Of a DNA stretch of 64,000 nt, positions 1 through 13,880 are shown piece after piece. The stretch spans positions 5,084,001 to 5,148,000 of the forward strand of contig WHVY01000001.1 of assembly GCA_022266195.1 (NCBI GenBank). Reading direction: 5' to 3'. The stretch comes from Tetranychus cinnabarinus (taxonomy: Eukaryota; Arthropoda; Arachnida; Trombidiformes; Tetranychidae). The notes below the pieces were generated by a model. That model did no database searches, was not told the DNA's origin, and saw only the letters and a list, made by a program, of their open reading frames with translations. A program made the position numbers and the translations under genes. Every line of letters begins with the position of its first letter. Positions within the stretch are counted from its first letter, which is position 1.

Positions 1-2464
1 GAATCTAAAAATTGAATGTAATACAATATACTTTCGCTTTGAATTGTTGCACAAACTCGATGAACTCACAAGATTACAGGTCATGAACATTGAAGTGGAA
101 CACCAAAGAGTACAAGAGCAACTTAAGGAAAGCGAAAAAAAAGTGAAAACATAAGTTCTGCAGTTGAGATAATCCAGCAAGAACATGATACATATTCATG
201 TAAATACACCCGAGGTTTACATTTGATAACACACACCCAACAGGTAACAATATTTGTTATAAAAATTGTTGCATTGAAAGCAAAAAATAAAGCCAAAAAT
301 GTTGAGGCCAATGTTTACAAGAGATTAATGAAAAAGATTAAATTGTAATTCAAAGTAAAGGGTTGATGAAACAAAATTGATTTGATGATTTACTTTGAAA
401 GGAGAAATGGTTGAAGAGAGAAAAAGTTTAATATCTTTTTTTGCATAACAAATGTTGGGTTTGAATGTCACTTGAATCTTTGCCACTTTACTTTGAACAA
501 CAGCTGAGAGTGATATAACATTTACACAGAGAGAATATTATTTCATGTGAAAAAATATGATAAATTTTGATAGACCACTGGGAGTGAATATAAGTGACTT
601 TTCCTAATAATAAAAGGATGGGAATGAGTAAAGAGTATAAGATTACAGGCAACTCTAAATGGCAAGGTTTTGCTGTTATAATGAAAATTGTTCATGCATA
701 ATTATTCCGATTACACAGAATTGTGAATAAATACGGTGAAAAGAGGAATAAAAAAGAGAGGAAAGAAGAAAAAAAGAAAAGAAAAAAAGGCGAAAAAAAT
801 ACTTCTTTACTTTCAGGTTTACTCTATCATTCAATGCCTTATACCTTGTGGTAATGATATATAAATAAAAGTATAATATTATTCATTTAAGCCAACATTT
901 GCTTTCATCTTTACATCTTTATATCTTTTCATTATTTTCATTTTCAAATCTTTTCCTTTTTATCGTTTTCCTCTGTCTTTTAACCGCATTATCAGAATGT
1001 TCAACTTATTGGATATTTATCTGTTCAGGATTGTTCAATTGATAAGATGAAGGATTTATGATAAATTAAATGAATTTATACTTTACTCTCTAATCAAATA
1101 ACTTCAACTCATTTGATTTATTGATTTCTTGTTTCAACTTTTTCCTGCCATTTTCTTAGTTTTTTGTTGTTCATCAAACAGAATCATGATATTCTGTGAA
1201 AAGGAAAAGCTTTTCTTCTCTTTTTCATCTCAACTTTTTTTCCTTTCGCTTCCTTTTCCTCTTTTTTGTTCTTGGCTTCTTCAATTGAATTTACTCTTGT
1301 TTTATAATGAAGCATGAGATTGAAATCTTTCAATGCAACAAGCAAGGTTCAATTTTCAATCTGTAAATCAATAGAATCGATTGGGTTCGATTTTGTATTT
1401 TTGTGTTTGGAATATTGTCAATGTTTGCATTAGCGTCCGAAATTTGAGATTAATTTGAAATGGTTTGTAATTAGACAAGAATAAGAGATAATTATATTTT
1501 TAAATTAAGCATTTGATGACATTTTGTAAGCACAATAAAAATCTTGGTTTTACTTTACAAGGACATTTACATGTTTTTAGTGTTCTTGTTGTAATATTAT
1601 ATTCTGTGTATTTTAAGGACAAAAACAATTTTTTGTTGGTTCAGTGTTTTTTTTTCTTCTTGTTTGTTTTATGGCAAAGAAAAGTGTTTTTTTTCTCATT
1701 TATCTGGTTGTCGCTTTTGGTTTTGCTTTCCATTGATACATATACATATTAAAAGTGGTTGTTGTTGGCATCAAAATTTATCAATAGCATTAGATGAAGG
1801 CTAACTGCGTGCAGTGTAATAGGCATAATGGGAAAGAGGGAAAAGGTTACAAGAGAAACAAATGTCTTAATCATAATTGTGATTATGATAATATGTAGTG
1901 GTCATAATGTTTATGATGTACAATTGTGTAAAATATCATCTTTCATCATGGCAACAGTAATAGAAAAAGAGAGAGAGAGAAAGGAACAAAAAAGCTAACA
2001 ATTGACCATCATCACATTTTTCATTAGTATCATCATCAGTTAAATCATCAATGACACTGGTTTCACTTGCATTTTTTGTCCAGACCATTGAAAGGAAAGG
2101 AAAGATGAAAGAAACAGTTACAAAGTAGGAAGAGAAGGGAGATTGGAAGATGGGAGAGAGAGAAAGATTCAAAAATGAAAACATTCTCTATTCAACTATC
2201 ATTTGGAGGATGAATAAAGATGATGAGAAAAGGGGACAAAGAGAAATGACGTAAAAGAGGAATAAAAGAGGCATGATAGGGAAAAGTGGGAGATTATTAA
2301 AGTTAAGAGAAGAAGAGAAATGAAGAGGATGATAAGGGTGGGAAGGAGAGGAAGGAATAGGGTGAAAGATGAAAATGAATAATAGCAGGTAGGAGAAGAG
2401 TAAATAGAAAAGACGAAAACGCAAGAAAAATTGAAAATATTAATTTTGGTTTGCCAGTAGTGAT
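1..2464. other. Intergenic or 3'-flanking sequence, no gene seen
   Basis: No open frame here looks protein-like; those present are T-rich or A-rich low-complexity stretches. It lies just beyond the CELF stop codon on the minus strand, so part of it is likely CELF 3' UTR. Purine-rich runs (for example around 730-795 and 2100-2420) are the main texture. I see no RNA gene or repeat with clear ends. Confidence 0.5.
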
Positions 2465-5400
2465 TCAATAGGGCTTGTCCCTGATCTTTTTTAATTGTAC
2501 TTTAAGTCGCTTGTTTCCAATTTGAAATCCGTTCATGGCTTGAATTGCTGCTTGCGCCGAGATTGGGTTGTCAAAGGAGACGAAACCTAATTTAGAAATG
2601 AAGAGAAGAGAGAAAAAAAGGTTAAAAATTAGACAAAAAAAAGTATAGTAGGTAAAGCTATGTGTGTATTGAAAGTCTGAAAAGTGAGATGGAAAAGTGA
2701 AAACAAGGTTGGGATTGAGAATGTTTAAGATGACACTGATGATGAGGTAAAAGGAAGATGAGAAGGATGGGAAAGGATGAACAGTGAGGAGTGATGGAAG
2801 AGAGGAAAAGTTAAGTGAGAGGAATTGAAAGATGAACAGTTGACATTCAAGAGTTTCAATGATTGAAGGAAAGGCAAATAAGATATGAGAAGATCAGTGA
2901 TCCAACTTATTACTGAGATTTTCAATATCCAAACCAATTCAACTATTTCCCTTGTAAACCAATAGTAAGTTTACAGAGTTGATCATGTCTCTTCAACTGC
3001 TCAAACTCATTTTCATGAAATGTTTCCTTCTTCTTGTTTCTTCTTTTTTCTTTGCCTTCTTTCTTCACCATTGTTTATGTTATTCTGGGTATCTATTGAA
3101 TGCTTCAGAGAGTATCAACAATTGTTCATTGGTTATAAGAAACAGGCAAGACACACACACAGCAAAAAGTAATCATGGTAATGATGAATGGCTTTTTTAC
3201 ATACCGAAACCTTTACTGCAATTGGTGTTTTTATCAATAAAAACTTTACTCGATATCACATTTCCGAAAGATGCGAATGTTTGCGCTAGATCAACATCAG
3301 TGTAATCGGCTGGAAGAAAAGAAGAAAAGAATAAATTATTCAAGTTATGCAAAATATTTCAATTTTCACTTTCAATCAGTAATGATTGTAATGATGAATG
3401 TCGTATTGTGTTCAGTCATAATGATAATTGCATCGACATGACAAAGTAAATAAAATTGAGGTTGAAAATCATCAATTTGAATATTTCTTTTGAAAGGAAC
3501 AAAGCAAATTGCATTAGTCAAGGGTAAAGCTATTCAATGTTTAAAAGTCAAAGATTAGTGATTAAAGTTGATTTCGTCCTTTAAACCTCTTTGCTTTCAA
3601 TTGTTGAAATTGAACAAAAAAAAGCTTCAAGACTTTTAAGTAGCAATTGAGAGGTAAATGTACATGAATATTGTAAAGAGCATTTAATCCGTAAGTAATG
3701 TTCAAGTAATTATTGCGTTGCATTCAATTATTGTCACTGAACAATTTTACATTTCGTTCATCTAATTATTTAATCTTCTTCAATAGTGAACCAGAAAAGG
3801 AAGAGTTGTTTAAAAAAGAAGAGAAAAAATGAGAAGATTATGATAAAAACTAATGTAAATACAGTACATGAGATGGTGAACATTGAATCAATTGAATATC
3901 AAACTGTAATGACAATATTATAAAATGGTGACTAAGCTGTGTTCAATAATAAAATGGCGACTTCCGTTGGTAAAGTAAGTCAATGGATTTGCTTCTGATT
4001 GTGAGAAGGAACTTGATATTTCTTAATGATCACCTAAGGCTTTGCATTTTGCTAGTGTTAAGTAAATCTTTTGATAGGGCGAGAAGAAAGAAAAAAAGTT
4101 CAAATTTGATGAAGTCACTTTTGTTCACTTTACGGAGAGATTTTTTTGTATTCATTGCTATTCTGAACAAAACTGATGAACACTTGATAAGCAACATGTT
4201 CAATGGTAAACTGGAAAAGTTTTGGTAATCTGTAAATTGACACATTTACAAAAAAAACGACAGATAAAAGGACAAAAAAGCTGAAATAGCTGTAGGTGTA
4301 TTCAAGATGCTTTGCTCTTTGTGTGTTTATGAATCATGATTCTTGGGATGATTATAGTGATGATTTGTGATCATCAACAACCAACTTTACTGATTGCCAA
4401 GTCAAAAGGTGAGAGTTAAAAAAATCTGCTTTGAATAAACGAAAGTCAAACAAACATTTCTAGGAAAAGCGAACTGTAAAGCAAAAGATTCAACATCGAT
4501 AGATACGATAAAACTTGGTCATTGATTGAGCTGTGAATTTGGCACAATCAACGTAATTATTGAAAAATTCATCATTTGTTCAAAATCAGATTTTCTTTCA
4601 ATATTCAAGCTTTGATTCTATTCATTTTGAAACAATTGCTTTATTGATTTTTGTCTTTTTGCTAATTTTGATCTTCACTGGTTTGTTTGACTTTCGTTGT
4701 TTCAACCTTTTCCGAAGAGAAATATCATGCTTACAGGGAAGATGATAGATAAAAAGATTGGATCCCTCCGGACCTTCCATTTGTTTGGTGGATTGATTGA
4801 CCGTTGACCCGGTTATGGGACTGCTTTGACCTCCAGTTAAACTACTCAGACTTTGTATTGTTGGACTGCGACTAGTAAAGGAGGGCTAAAAGGACGGAGA
4901 GAAAAAAGAAACAAAAAATTCATTAATGACAATAATTAATAAATAGTGATCTTGGCTATGATTTACATGGTTTGCAATGAAAATGGATGACAATCATCAT
5001 GATTATTATCATCATTATTAGTTGCTTTTAATCACACATTGAATTCCATCTCAAGCAAACATTGAATTGTTGATGTTTTTGTTTATGTTTTTTTACATGA
5101 TTAGGTAAACATGAAGAATGAAATTGAAAATGAATAGTTGCTCATGAAAAACGATACTGCTCATGATAACTTGAAAGGAAAGGTAATAATAATGATGAAG
5201 GTAGTGATGATGATGAAAAGCTATCAAAACAATAAGCGTAATAACAATTAAAAACAGGAAATGCACATGGTAAGTTTATAATGATTACTATTATGAAAGT
5301 TTCATCTATCCATGAATAATTGTACAATTAACTTTTGATATCAACTGTGATCGGTAAAATAACCAAGGCTATGCAAGATTAAATTCAACCTTCAACTTAA

Positions 5401-8400
5401 TGAAATATTTTTTTTGGTGTAACCAATGTTTTGTCTATCCAGTTTGAGCTCAACAGCTTGTCATGTTTGACTAGAGTCTATCATCATTACCTTCATTCAA
5501 ATGTTCATCTCATTTTCAGCCTCAATCCTTATTTACTTTTTTTTCAAATATCTCTCTGTCCATCTTCCTTCTAATACAATAATGTTCATCTACAATTTGG
5601 TCTACTTCATGTTACTTGCTGTCTGTGTTTTCATCTTTTCACCTATTTATCTTTTCTTCCCCTGAACACAACAGCAACAGTGTTGTTACTATTGATAGCA
5701 AAAGTCAACATTTCACTGTTCATTTCCCATCAACTGACAACATTTCAAGGAAATCGTTCTATCTCTCTCCTCCCCCAACCTCTCAACCAACACAATCATG
5801 GGGAACCAGGAAAAACGAAAAACAGAGAGAAAAAAATTTCTACAATAAGGCAAAGCTTGAAAAAGGAGAGAAAAAAAAACTTAGGCTTGAAGAGAAGCTT
5901 CAAGTCTAGGAATAGAGAGAAACTGAAACAAATCATTTTCTCCCTTCTCATTACTCTTAACATTATTATTATTATTGTTATTATATTTACAGGGCTTTAC
6001 TCAGCTGTTTACTTCGAAAATGAATTGCTTTTTGGTCCTGTGAAACCAATAAACTGTTATTTTTGCTTTCCCTTCTAGGCATTGCTCAGTAATATCACAG
6101 AAAGTATCACAATCATGTTTATGTGCAACAAAAACACAACAACAGTAATGATAATGATATTAATGGGTAAAGTAAAGTAAATAAACAAAACAAAAACATG
6201 CATACAATCACATACACACACAGCTGAAGAAATGTAAACTTAATTAAGGATAAGTATGGATCAAATAGAGAGATGAATTGTCTATCACCATAAATTGACA
6301 TTTAAAAACCAATAGACAAATAATGGGAGAGAGAGAGTAATATGGGAAAAATGGCGTCTGACGATAAAACAACAATAATGATAGTGATAACCATAATGAT
6401 GATCATCTGTCTCTGAGTTTTTCGTGTTGGTCTCTTTAAGTGTCCAAGAGTGTTAAGAGTCATTTTCATGGCTTTCCTCATTACCTGGACGAGGCTTATC
6501 CCAGCAAGGCCTGTATTATTATTTAATGTTGGCGATGGAAGGCAAGTTGTAGCAGCTCCGTTGGTTGGTGCTCCATATAATGCTGCTAACATTGGATTTG
6601 ATGCGAGTGTAGCTGCAGTTAAACTTAAAGCGTCTATAGAGAATGAACAAACAAACACAGAAAATGTATAAGACAAACATTAACAAATAACATATAACCG
6701 AAATTTAAATTAGATTAAAATTACTTTAAACAATTATCTTCTGAAAATGTTTTGTATTACGAAGAGAGAGAAGAGAGCGGAAAAAAGGGTAAAAAATGTA
6801 CTTTAGTCTTTAAAACTGGTAATACATTGACATTTACGTAGATACAGTAAATAGATAGCAACAATTAAAGAAAGGGAAAGAGAGAAAGAAAATATAAAAT
6901 TACAATCAAATAAATGCAATTTAAAACTAAATTAAATTATTGGAAAACATTTGTAATTTGAAAGGTAAAATTACTATTTGAAAGGTTTGGTCTTCGAGAA
7001 AAAACATTATTCTATTGCTATCATTGTTAGGAGTAAATTGAAATAATTTGTATAAAGGGTTAAAAAGTAAATATTATGCCTTGTCTTTCCCTTTATAAAA
7101 CTATTAAAATCGCACTGTTATCTCCGTCAAGTCAAAGAATAGCTAAATTGTATTGTGAAAATTGATTGTAAGATGTCAACTTGTAAATATTTTGATAATT
7201 GGTAAACAAGAAGTCATGTTTATTGCAACCTTTAATTGCTCAAAACTAGTAATTGAATAAGAATAGAGGCAAAACACAATAAAAAAGTAAATTATGATGG
7301 CTTGATTATTTGGTTGTCATCCAATTTACCAGAAATCTGATTGGGCTGAGGAGTTAAGTTATGATACGGGTAATGATACTTGCTCATCACCCTGCTCTAT
7401 GAGTAATATCTGTTCATTTTTAATCAATTACGATCTATCTTTGCTTATGGATATAAACTGATTTTCATTTATTTTTTGGTAATTTGCCATGAAAAAAGAT
7501 CACAAAACATTCATCATGCAAATAAACAAAGATCAATGAGAAATGAGCTTATGTGTGTGTGTATATTTATATTGATAGGATGAGGAGAAAAGGGAAAGAT
7601 AGTAATGAGTGAAAACAATAGTATAATGTTTTTTGATGAATTTTTTTTTGGTAAGCTTACCTTGATTACTAACTGCAAGTTGTTGTTGTAAGGCTAAGGT
7701 GGCAACAGCAGCAGCCAATTGTTGCTGTTGTTGTTGTTGGTGTTGCTGCTGTTGAACTTTTTGCTGTTGCTGTTGTTGCTGTTGTTGTTGAGCTGCTGCC
7801 GCTGCAACCACCAGAGCCACATATGGGTTTGTAATTATGGTATCGGCTGTTATTGGTGTTGCTGTTGCACTTTTTATCGGCCACGAAGCAGCGGTCAAAT
7901 TATTGGAATAAGTTGGTGAAACCAAGGCGGGTCGCCTTGTTTTAACTTTACGGTTCTCACTATCCGCTGGTTTCATTTGGATGGGATGATGCATCTGAAG
8001 AAGCAAAAGAATATGTTTACTAGTGCAATCCACCATCAAGACGGCTTGATAAGTATTATTAATTAGGACAGAACACAGTGAATCAGTATTTTTAAAATTC
8101 AATTAACACAACAATTTTCACAAATAATCCAATGAAGTAGCTTTTATTTGGTTAGAGAGACAGGGAGATAGATAGAGCTGCATTGATTAATCAAGTCCAT
8201 AGAAATGGTTTCAATAATTTGATAGCAACTCTTAATGAAAGGATTTCCAGTTCTTCTTCAATTGTAAATAAAAGATATTAAAAAAAAGATATTATCCACA
8301 AACTTACAATTGTTGTCGTTGTTTAAATTGAAATACTCAAAACGTTACGACTGAGTTGTCATTCAATTTGTCACTCCAAATGACAAAATCTTGTGAACAC

Positions 8401-9630
8401 AAAAAGAGAGGCTAAACTATGCTCGCAATGTCAGAACATAAACTAAATAATCTCTTTCAATTTCAAAGTTTGCTAACATTAGATAACTCTTGAGCCCTAG
8501 CATTCTAGCTAGAGTCATCTATTGGTAACAATATGTACTCGTTTTAATTTGAAATTCAACTGCAATTTAGCCTCCATCTATCGGATCTAGTAACTTACTG
8601 ATTCACTGAAAAATATTAAGCTAACAAACTTAATATTTGATGTTGACTGAATTTTAGAAATACTGATTATCATATGTACTGTATATTTCCTTGACAATTA
8701 CTTACACCAGGAAGAGTTCGTAGATTATGCAGAGCATTTTGAGCGTCCAAAGCTGATTTACGAGAATAGAAAGTGACAAAACAGCAGCCTCGACTTATTC
8801 CAGTCTTTTTATCTCGAAGCACATGGAGCGAGTAAATGTCACCAAACTCGGCGAGAAGCTCTTTACATGACCATTCGGTCCATTCTCTTGGTATTTGACC
8901 CACAAACATCTTGATTGAGTTAGGATCTGGCTTTCGATCTCCATTTTCTGTATTCCCAGAAATTCCATGGTCTCCATTCATTAACGAATCCTGTGAGGAA
9001 GAGTCATCTAAGGTGGGTTCATTGCAGTTTAGTCCTGAGAATAAAAAGAAACAACAATAATTAAACGATGTTAATAAAAATAGGCGGTAATGAATAGATT
9101 TTCAAATGTCTATTAAAAATGACTACTCAAATCACTCAATACCTGTTTCACATCTTTTAGATGAGTAATTGATTGGAATGTAATAATAAATTTATCAAGA
9201 TAAACATATATTTCATCCACAAAACAATTAAAGATGAAATGGCAATAGCAATAAAATGTTAGAAAAATTCTTACAAAATATGAGAAAGAATTGTGAAAAT
9301 CTATTCTACTCTTTGATTTTAATCGACCTGGTATCCGATTAAGATGTGATATTTATATCTGCAAGATTTGAATCAACCATCGGATACTTTGTTGCACTTT
9401 TAGTCATCGGTTAACTTACCCTTTGTTGGTGTTGAAGTTGATGTTGTCGAGATAAAAGGTGTCGGTGTTGATGAAGTTGAAGTTCCCTGTGTCAGTGAGG
9501 CTGATGATGACGATGATGTGGGTTTTCCTGGTTTAGACCCAGATCCTGATAATGTATCAGCAAGACATTCAAGTTGATTTAACTTATCCTGAACATGATT
9601 AACTTCATGCTTTTCTGATTCCTCATTCAT
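2465..9630 (-). CDS. CELF: CELF/bruno-like RNA-binding protein, apparently lacking RRM2
   Basis: Seven coding exons join in phase: 9630-9420, 9034-8706, 7994-7661, 6633-6485, 4885-4735, 3309-3205 and 2586-2465 (1,401 nt, 466 aa). RRM1 (about residues 105-180) shows RNP2 MFVGQI and RNP1 GCCFVTF and is followed by the CELF hallmark MHHPIQMKPADSEN. RRM3 (about 383-460) shows LFIYHL, KGFGFVSF and the family ending GFQIGNKRLKVQLK, spread over the last three exons. CELF proteins bind GU-rich RNA and control splicing, translation and decay. Normally RRM2 starts right after PADSEN; here the exon runs into a linker with poly-Ala and a long poly-Gln/His tract, and no RRM2 is found before the next exon. 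The start is the first ATG of the leading exon, but that exon is preceded by a possible acceptor (TGTAAG), so a further 5' exon is possible. Confidence 0.9.
7661..7994 (-). CDS. CELF: CELF exon 3: divergent linker with poly-Ala/poly-Gln
   Basis: This exon opens with the motif that normally leads into RRM2, then gives a proline/threonine-rich stretch, five alanines, ten glutamines, KV and more glutamines broken by a histidine. The repeat is encoded by mixed CAA/CAG codons, so it is not a pure microsatellite. It starts in phase 0 and ends in phase 1 at AATCAAG|GTAAGC, and joins cleanly to both neighbours. Confidence 0.85.
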
Positions 9631-11468
9631 AATCTTACACCAAGATCAGAGGGGAAAGGTGTTTTCAAAATAACAAAGGTGTGAAAAAGATGGTGAAAAG
9701 TTAATGAAGAATTGTTAATTTACACTAACACTGGGCGAAGATGCGAAAAAAGAATGTGTAAAAAGAAAAACCAAAAGGTAAGAGCTTTTCTTGTTATTGT
9801 TTGTAGCAATGGTTATAATGGAAAACTACTAACTATGTTTCTTTTCTTTTCCCTTCTTTCTCTTTCTAGTAAACTGTGTAAAAAAGATAATCACTGTGCC
9901 ACCGATCAGATAAAGGCTGATAAAAATTACAGTATGTTTGATGATCGAGCTGTGACAATCATCTATTTACTCATCATAACTGACTTTTCTTGCCTTCCAA
10001 TGTGTTCAACTCGGGATTAAATATCCATTTATTTCAATATTTTTAAACATTTCCCTCAATATTGGACTCAAAGTGTCTACAAATAGCCAGTATTGTTTCA
10101 AATTTAATCCGGTTATCTTGCCTTAAGGGTAGGTCAACTCAAAGAGAGACGAAGAGCTCAGTTGGTCTGTGAGAGTCATTGAGAGTTTTCGACTTTTCTT
10201 TTAAGACATTCAGACAATCATAATGAACCACTTGAGTTTTATCATTTTAAAGACATCTTTAACTGATTCTGATCAGGTAAGTTATCTTTCAGAGAGACTT
10301 TCTCTAGTTGAACATTTTATTATTAATGCAATCAAATTTATTCCCCATCTGATTTGATTGGTTCAATTTTACCGAAAGTGTAGCAATTTAAACTCGCTTT
10401 AGCATACTAGACATAGCATTTGGGTCAGGTTTTCATAAATAAATTATTGGATTAAAGTAAAAACGTTGTTTAATTCAATTTTATCTTTTAAACACAATTT
10501 AACACAGTCAATTATTCATCTGTATTAGTCGTCTATGTTCATAACCATTTCAATCATATTAATAAATAGTCGAGTTACAGTAAAAATTTACAATTAATTT
10601 TCAATACAAAAAAGGACAAAATTTTGGCTGACAAAGGAAATTTTATACAAGAAAATCATTTTTCGTTGATAAATCATGGAATTTACAAATTTTGAGAAGC
10701 CCTGATAAAATTAGGAGTTGAGATTCAAAGAGAAACAAGAAAATTAATAAACTGAAACAATTGGTTTGACTAGATGAAAGGAGGGTATCAATTGATTGAA
10801 CCGTTAATACAGAAAAATGAAATTGCTCAAATATACAAAAACATTGATGAATAGTGAAAAATGAAAAAGTCTTTGATATTGATCAACAGAATCAGATTGA
10901 AAGGTGGTGACTCGCATTAAATAACGAAACCCACTAAGAATTTTGCTGTGAATTTAGTTTATAAATATTGAGTTGAGAGAAGAAGAGCAATAATCATAAT
11001 TGCTCAAGGTAAAAAGTTGAAGATTTGCTCCTTTATTAACAGGCATCTTTCCGGATAATTAAAGTAACGAGGTCAATTATAAATGCAGTGTTTATTGGTT
11101 CAATTTAAAAATTGATGTCTGATGCTTTTATTTAATGATGGCAACACCAATTAGCTTTTTGTCGTAAGTTCATCATTTATTCGTTGTTGATTTTGTCTCC
11201 GTGAAGTACACAATCCAATCAGCCAACAATTTTATTGAATTACATCAATTATCTTGAGTTACCAGTGAATGAACCTCCATTGAAATTGCAAGCCATTTTG
11301 TTATCAAATAGAAATTCCAATTAAGTTCTTGAAGATAACACCTTAATAAGAAGCTTTCTTGAACTGAGGCTGTTGAGTCATAAAATAAAACCATTGAGCA
11401 TTGTAAAATTTCTCATGAATAAAGGCACTAATCATTGTTTCACTCCAATTTTGTGATTTGTTCAATTT
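9631..11468. other. Intergenic region between CELF and Dscam
   Basis: The region holds the CELF 5' flank and the Dscam 3' flank, which both belong to minus-strand genes. No conserved coding sequence is recognised. On the plus strand, a TCAGT initiator-like motif near 10154 precedes an ATG at 10223 and a strong donor at 10276 (GATCAG|GTAAGT). This could be a short spliced transcript, described separately. Confidence 0.4.
10154..10276 (+). other. Candidate first exon of an unrecognised spliced transcript
   Basis: An arthropod initiator-like TCAGT is followed about 70 bases later by an ATG (10223) that reads 18 codons up to a consensus donor, CAG|GTAAGT. A plausible acceptor, TTATTAACAG at about 11031-11040, joins in phase 0 to 21 more codons before a stop, so the product would be about 39 aa with no recognisable motif. 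It may be a non-coding RNA or chance. No downstream exon with protein-like character was found. Confidence 0.2.
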
Positions 11469-13880
11469 TTAACATTCGATTTCATCTGATTTTGATTTAG
11501 AACGCAATTGCCTCTTGTTACGTATTCGGTGAGGTCGACCTGGAATGAGATAGAAATATTATTTTATTTCAGCCGAAAAAAGATTCTATCATTTTAGATT
11601 TGATAAAATTAATAATGAAAAAAGATAATGAAATCTAACTGTTGAAAATTATGTGAAAATAGATTGCAATAATCAGGCTTGATTTACTAATGAATTTCAT
11701 TTTTGCTTTTTACTCAGCTAGGTGTAACTCAAAATCAATCAGGTTTAATGGTTTGCGCATCCACGTAGATGTTAATAAACAATCATAGTCAGTCATTCAC
11801 ATAAAATGCTTTCAGTTATTATGATATTACCTGAACTTCGGTGCCTTGGTAATACTGGTGCTTGCGGAGTGGATGTGGATCCAACGACAGGAGTTGATGA
11901 TGCAGAAGCAACTGATGATAATTGTTGTCTTTTATTGACTCGTTTGACAACAGGTAACTCATCTTCATCACTGGAAAGACCAATTTTAAAGGAACCTTGT
12001 TCCTCTGCTGTTGGTGTTGAAACCTTTTTATCAAATTTATCAGGAAGTTGATTAAATGATGATGGTCTAAAATTTGAATCACGATAGGCGTGCATCAAAT
12101 GAACAGGATTGATTGGGGTAACGCAACTTGAATCAGCTGATGAACAAGAATCACTTGAAACATCTTCTCCTTCTCCACCTGTTCCATCAGAAGAATCACT
12201 CGAACCTAATCCTGGTGTTAAACAAGCAGCTTGGCGTTTCTCATTTGGTTTGGGAGGTGATTTGGTGAATTGTCGGATTCCAGGATCAGTCGGAGTATCA
12301 TCCAAAGTATCATCTTGATCCTCTTCGTCATCGTAATACATTACACCAGGATGATTAAGCTGGTACCTTCGACCATATTCATAGGCATAAAGTAGCTCAT
12401 CTTGCGCTGATGATCCTGAAGTAACACTCTGTGCCGGCATAACACCAAACAAATAATCTCGACTTTTACTGCTTCCACAAGTTTTATAATCACGAGAAGT
12501 AGTCGGAGCAGCGTCAACATTTGCTTTGTACATGTAACCTGGTTCACCAATGTGTACACTAAAGGTTTTAAACTCTTCCTCGGGGTTACCATCGTCATCA
12601 CCAGTAAGACGAAACGTAGCATAAGGTGTAATTTCATCATATTCATTTGATAGATCTTTTTCAATCTCCTCCAATTGTTTGGTTGGTATTCGAACCTGAG
12701 GTAATCTACCACGAATGGGTGATTTAGACGGATATGGAGGGCCTCTGGAAGGATCAAGTTTACCACTAGAATTATTGACGCTACTTGCTCCCAAAACTCC
12801 ACCGGCGCCACTTAGACCAGTTCCAGAACCTGAAATATTTGAATTTGCTCCGGCACTGATAGAATTGTTGGAGGCATTACTTCGCATAGATTTCAACGCA
12901 GGAACTTTCTTGGATGCAATAACTGAGCTTTCTTTGGAAGATTGGATACTTGCTAAGGATTGATTCTTCTTGATTAATAAATCAGTACTCGTTTGATCAG
13001 AACGTAATGCAGAGGATCGCTTATCACTGGTACCATCACCTTCATTTGAGCTAGGAGCGCAACTGGTTGAGCTTTGCCTACGATAATGAGATGCTCTAGG
13101 CTTACCAGATAGAGTTGTATGTCTCCTGTAGATGATAAGACAAGCAATAGCAAAACATCCAGTAACTAAGACCACGAGCGATGAAAGAAATGATATTAAA
13201 GTTGTTGTATCTACAATTAAACCTCTCTGAAAGCTAGACCCAAGAGTGAATAACTCTTTATCCTCCAAACCAAGTCTTACATCATATTCTGCCATGGTTG
13301 AAGGTGACCCTCTAGTTTGAGCAGTTATACGAATAGAATAGGTTGACTTTGGCGTCAGGTTAGGAATATGAATGGGTTCAGGATTGGGAAGACTAGGAGT
13401 TGACACCATTTTCCAGGTATGATGGGTGGATGATCGATATTCAATGAGCATCTTGGTAATTGGACAACCAAGAGTTTGATCCCATACACTTGGATAAATG
13501 TATATTGATGAATTACCAACAACCTTGATAATATCCTCTTTCTTAGGTGCAATTGGAGCTGTTGATGCAAAGCAAAAATGAAAGAGAAATAAAATAAATA
13601 GAAGAGGAAAATTAAATTACAGGAATAGAGATGGATTCAAAACAAATTGCTGTTCATCTTCAAATCATGCGAGTATAATTTATACCTGAACCTTGAGTTT
13701 GGAAAGTAAGAGTATCACTTTTGGCTCCGGTTGTTAAATCAGTCATAAATAATTTGTACAAAGTTCCACACAACAGATTATCAAGTAAAACTGTATGATT
13801 TCCAGGGGGAACACGAAAAATAGGTTTTATCTGCCAATCATGAACATTCCAGCCAATTATTCGATAATTAAGCTCAAAAT
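11469..13880 (-). CDS. Dscam: Dscam exons 16-18: FN5-FN6, membrane span, cytoplasmic tail
   Basis: Exon 17 (13558-11831) holds most of FN6, a membrane segment at about residues 1293-1318 (LVVLVTGCFAIACLIIY followed by RR) and the tail. The tail contains TPYATFRL, the PYATF motif conserved in Dscam cytoplasmic regions, plus Ser/Gly-rich and acidic stretches. At 11830 the sequence AGTTCAG|GTAATA can act as a donor. An acceptor with a pyrimidine tract (TCTATCTCATTCCAG) opens a final exon 11539-11469 in matching phase 1, adding a basic 23-residue end that closes with DEIEC. If the donor is not used, the frame reads on and stops at 11793, giving a different C-terminus ending in ESILCE. Confidence 0.75.

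Noticed and set aside
7330..7395. Possible alternative CELF exon with acceptor TCATAG and donor CTG|GTAAAT on the minus strand
   Set aside because: In the phase set by exon 3 it stops after 12 codons and matches nothing in CELF. It could be a poison exon but evidence is thin.
9712..10020. 102-codon plus-strand frame between CELF and Dscam
   Set aside because: No motif, non-ATG start and irregular composition.
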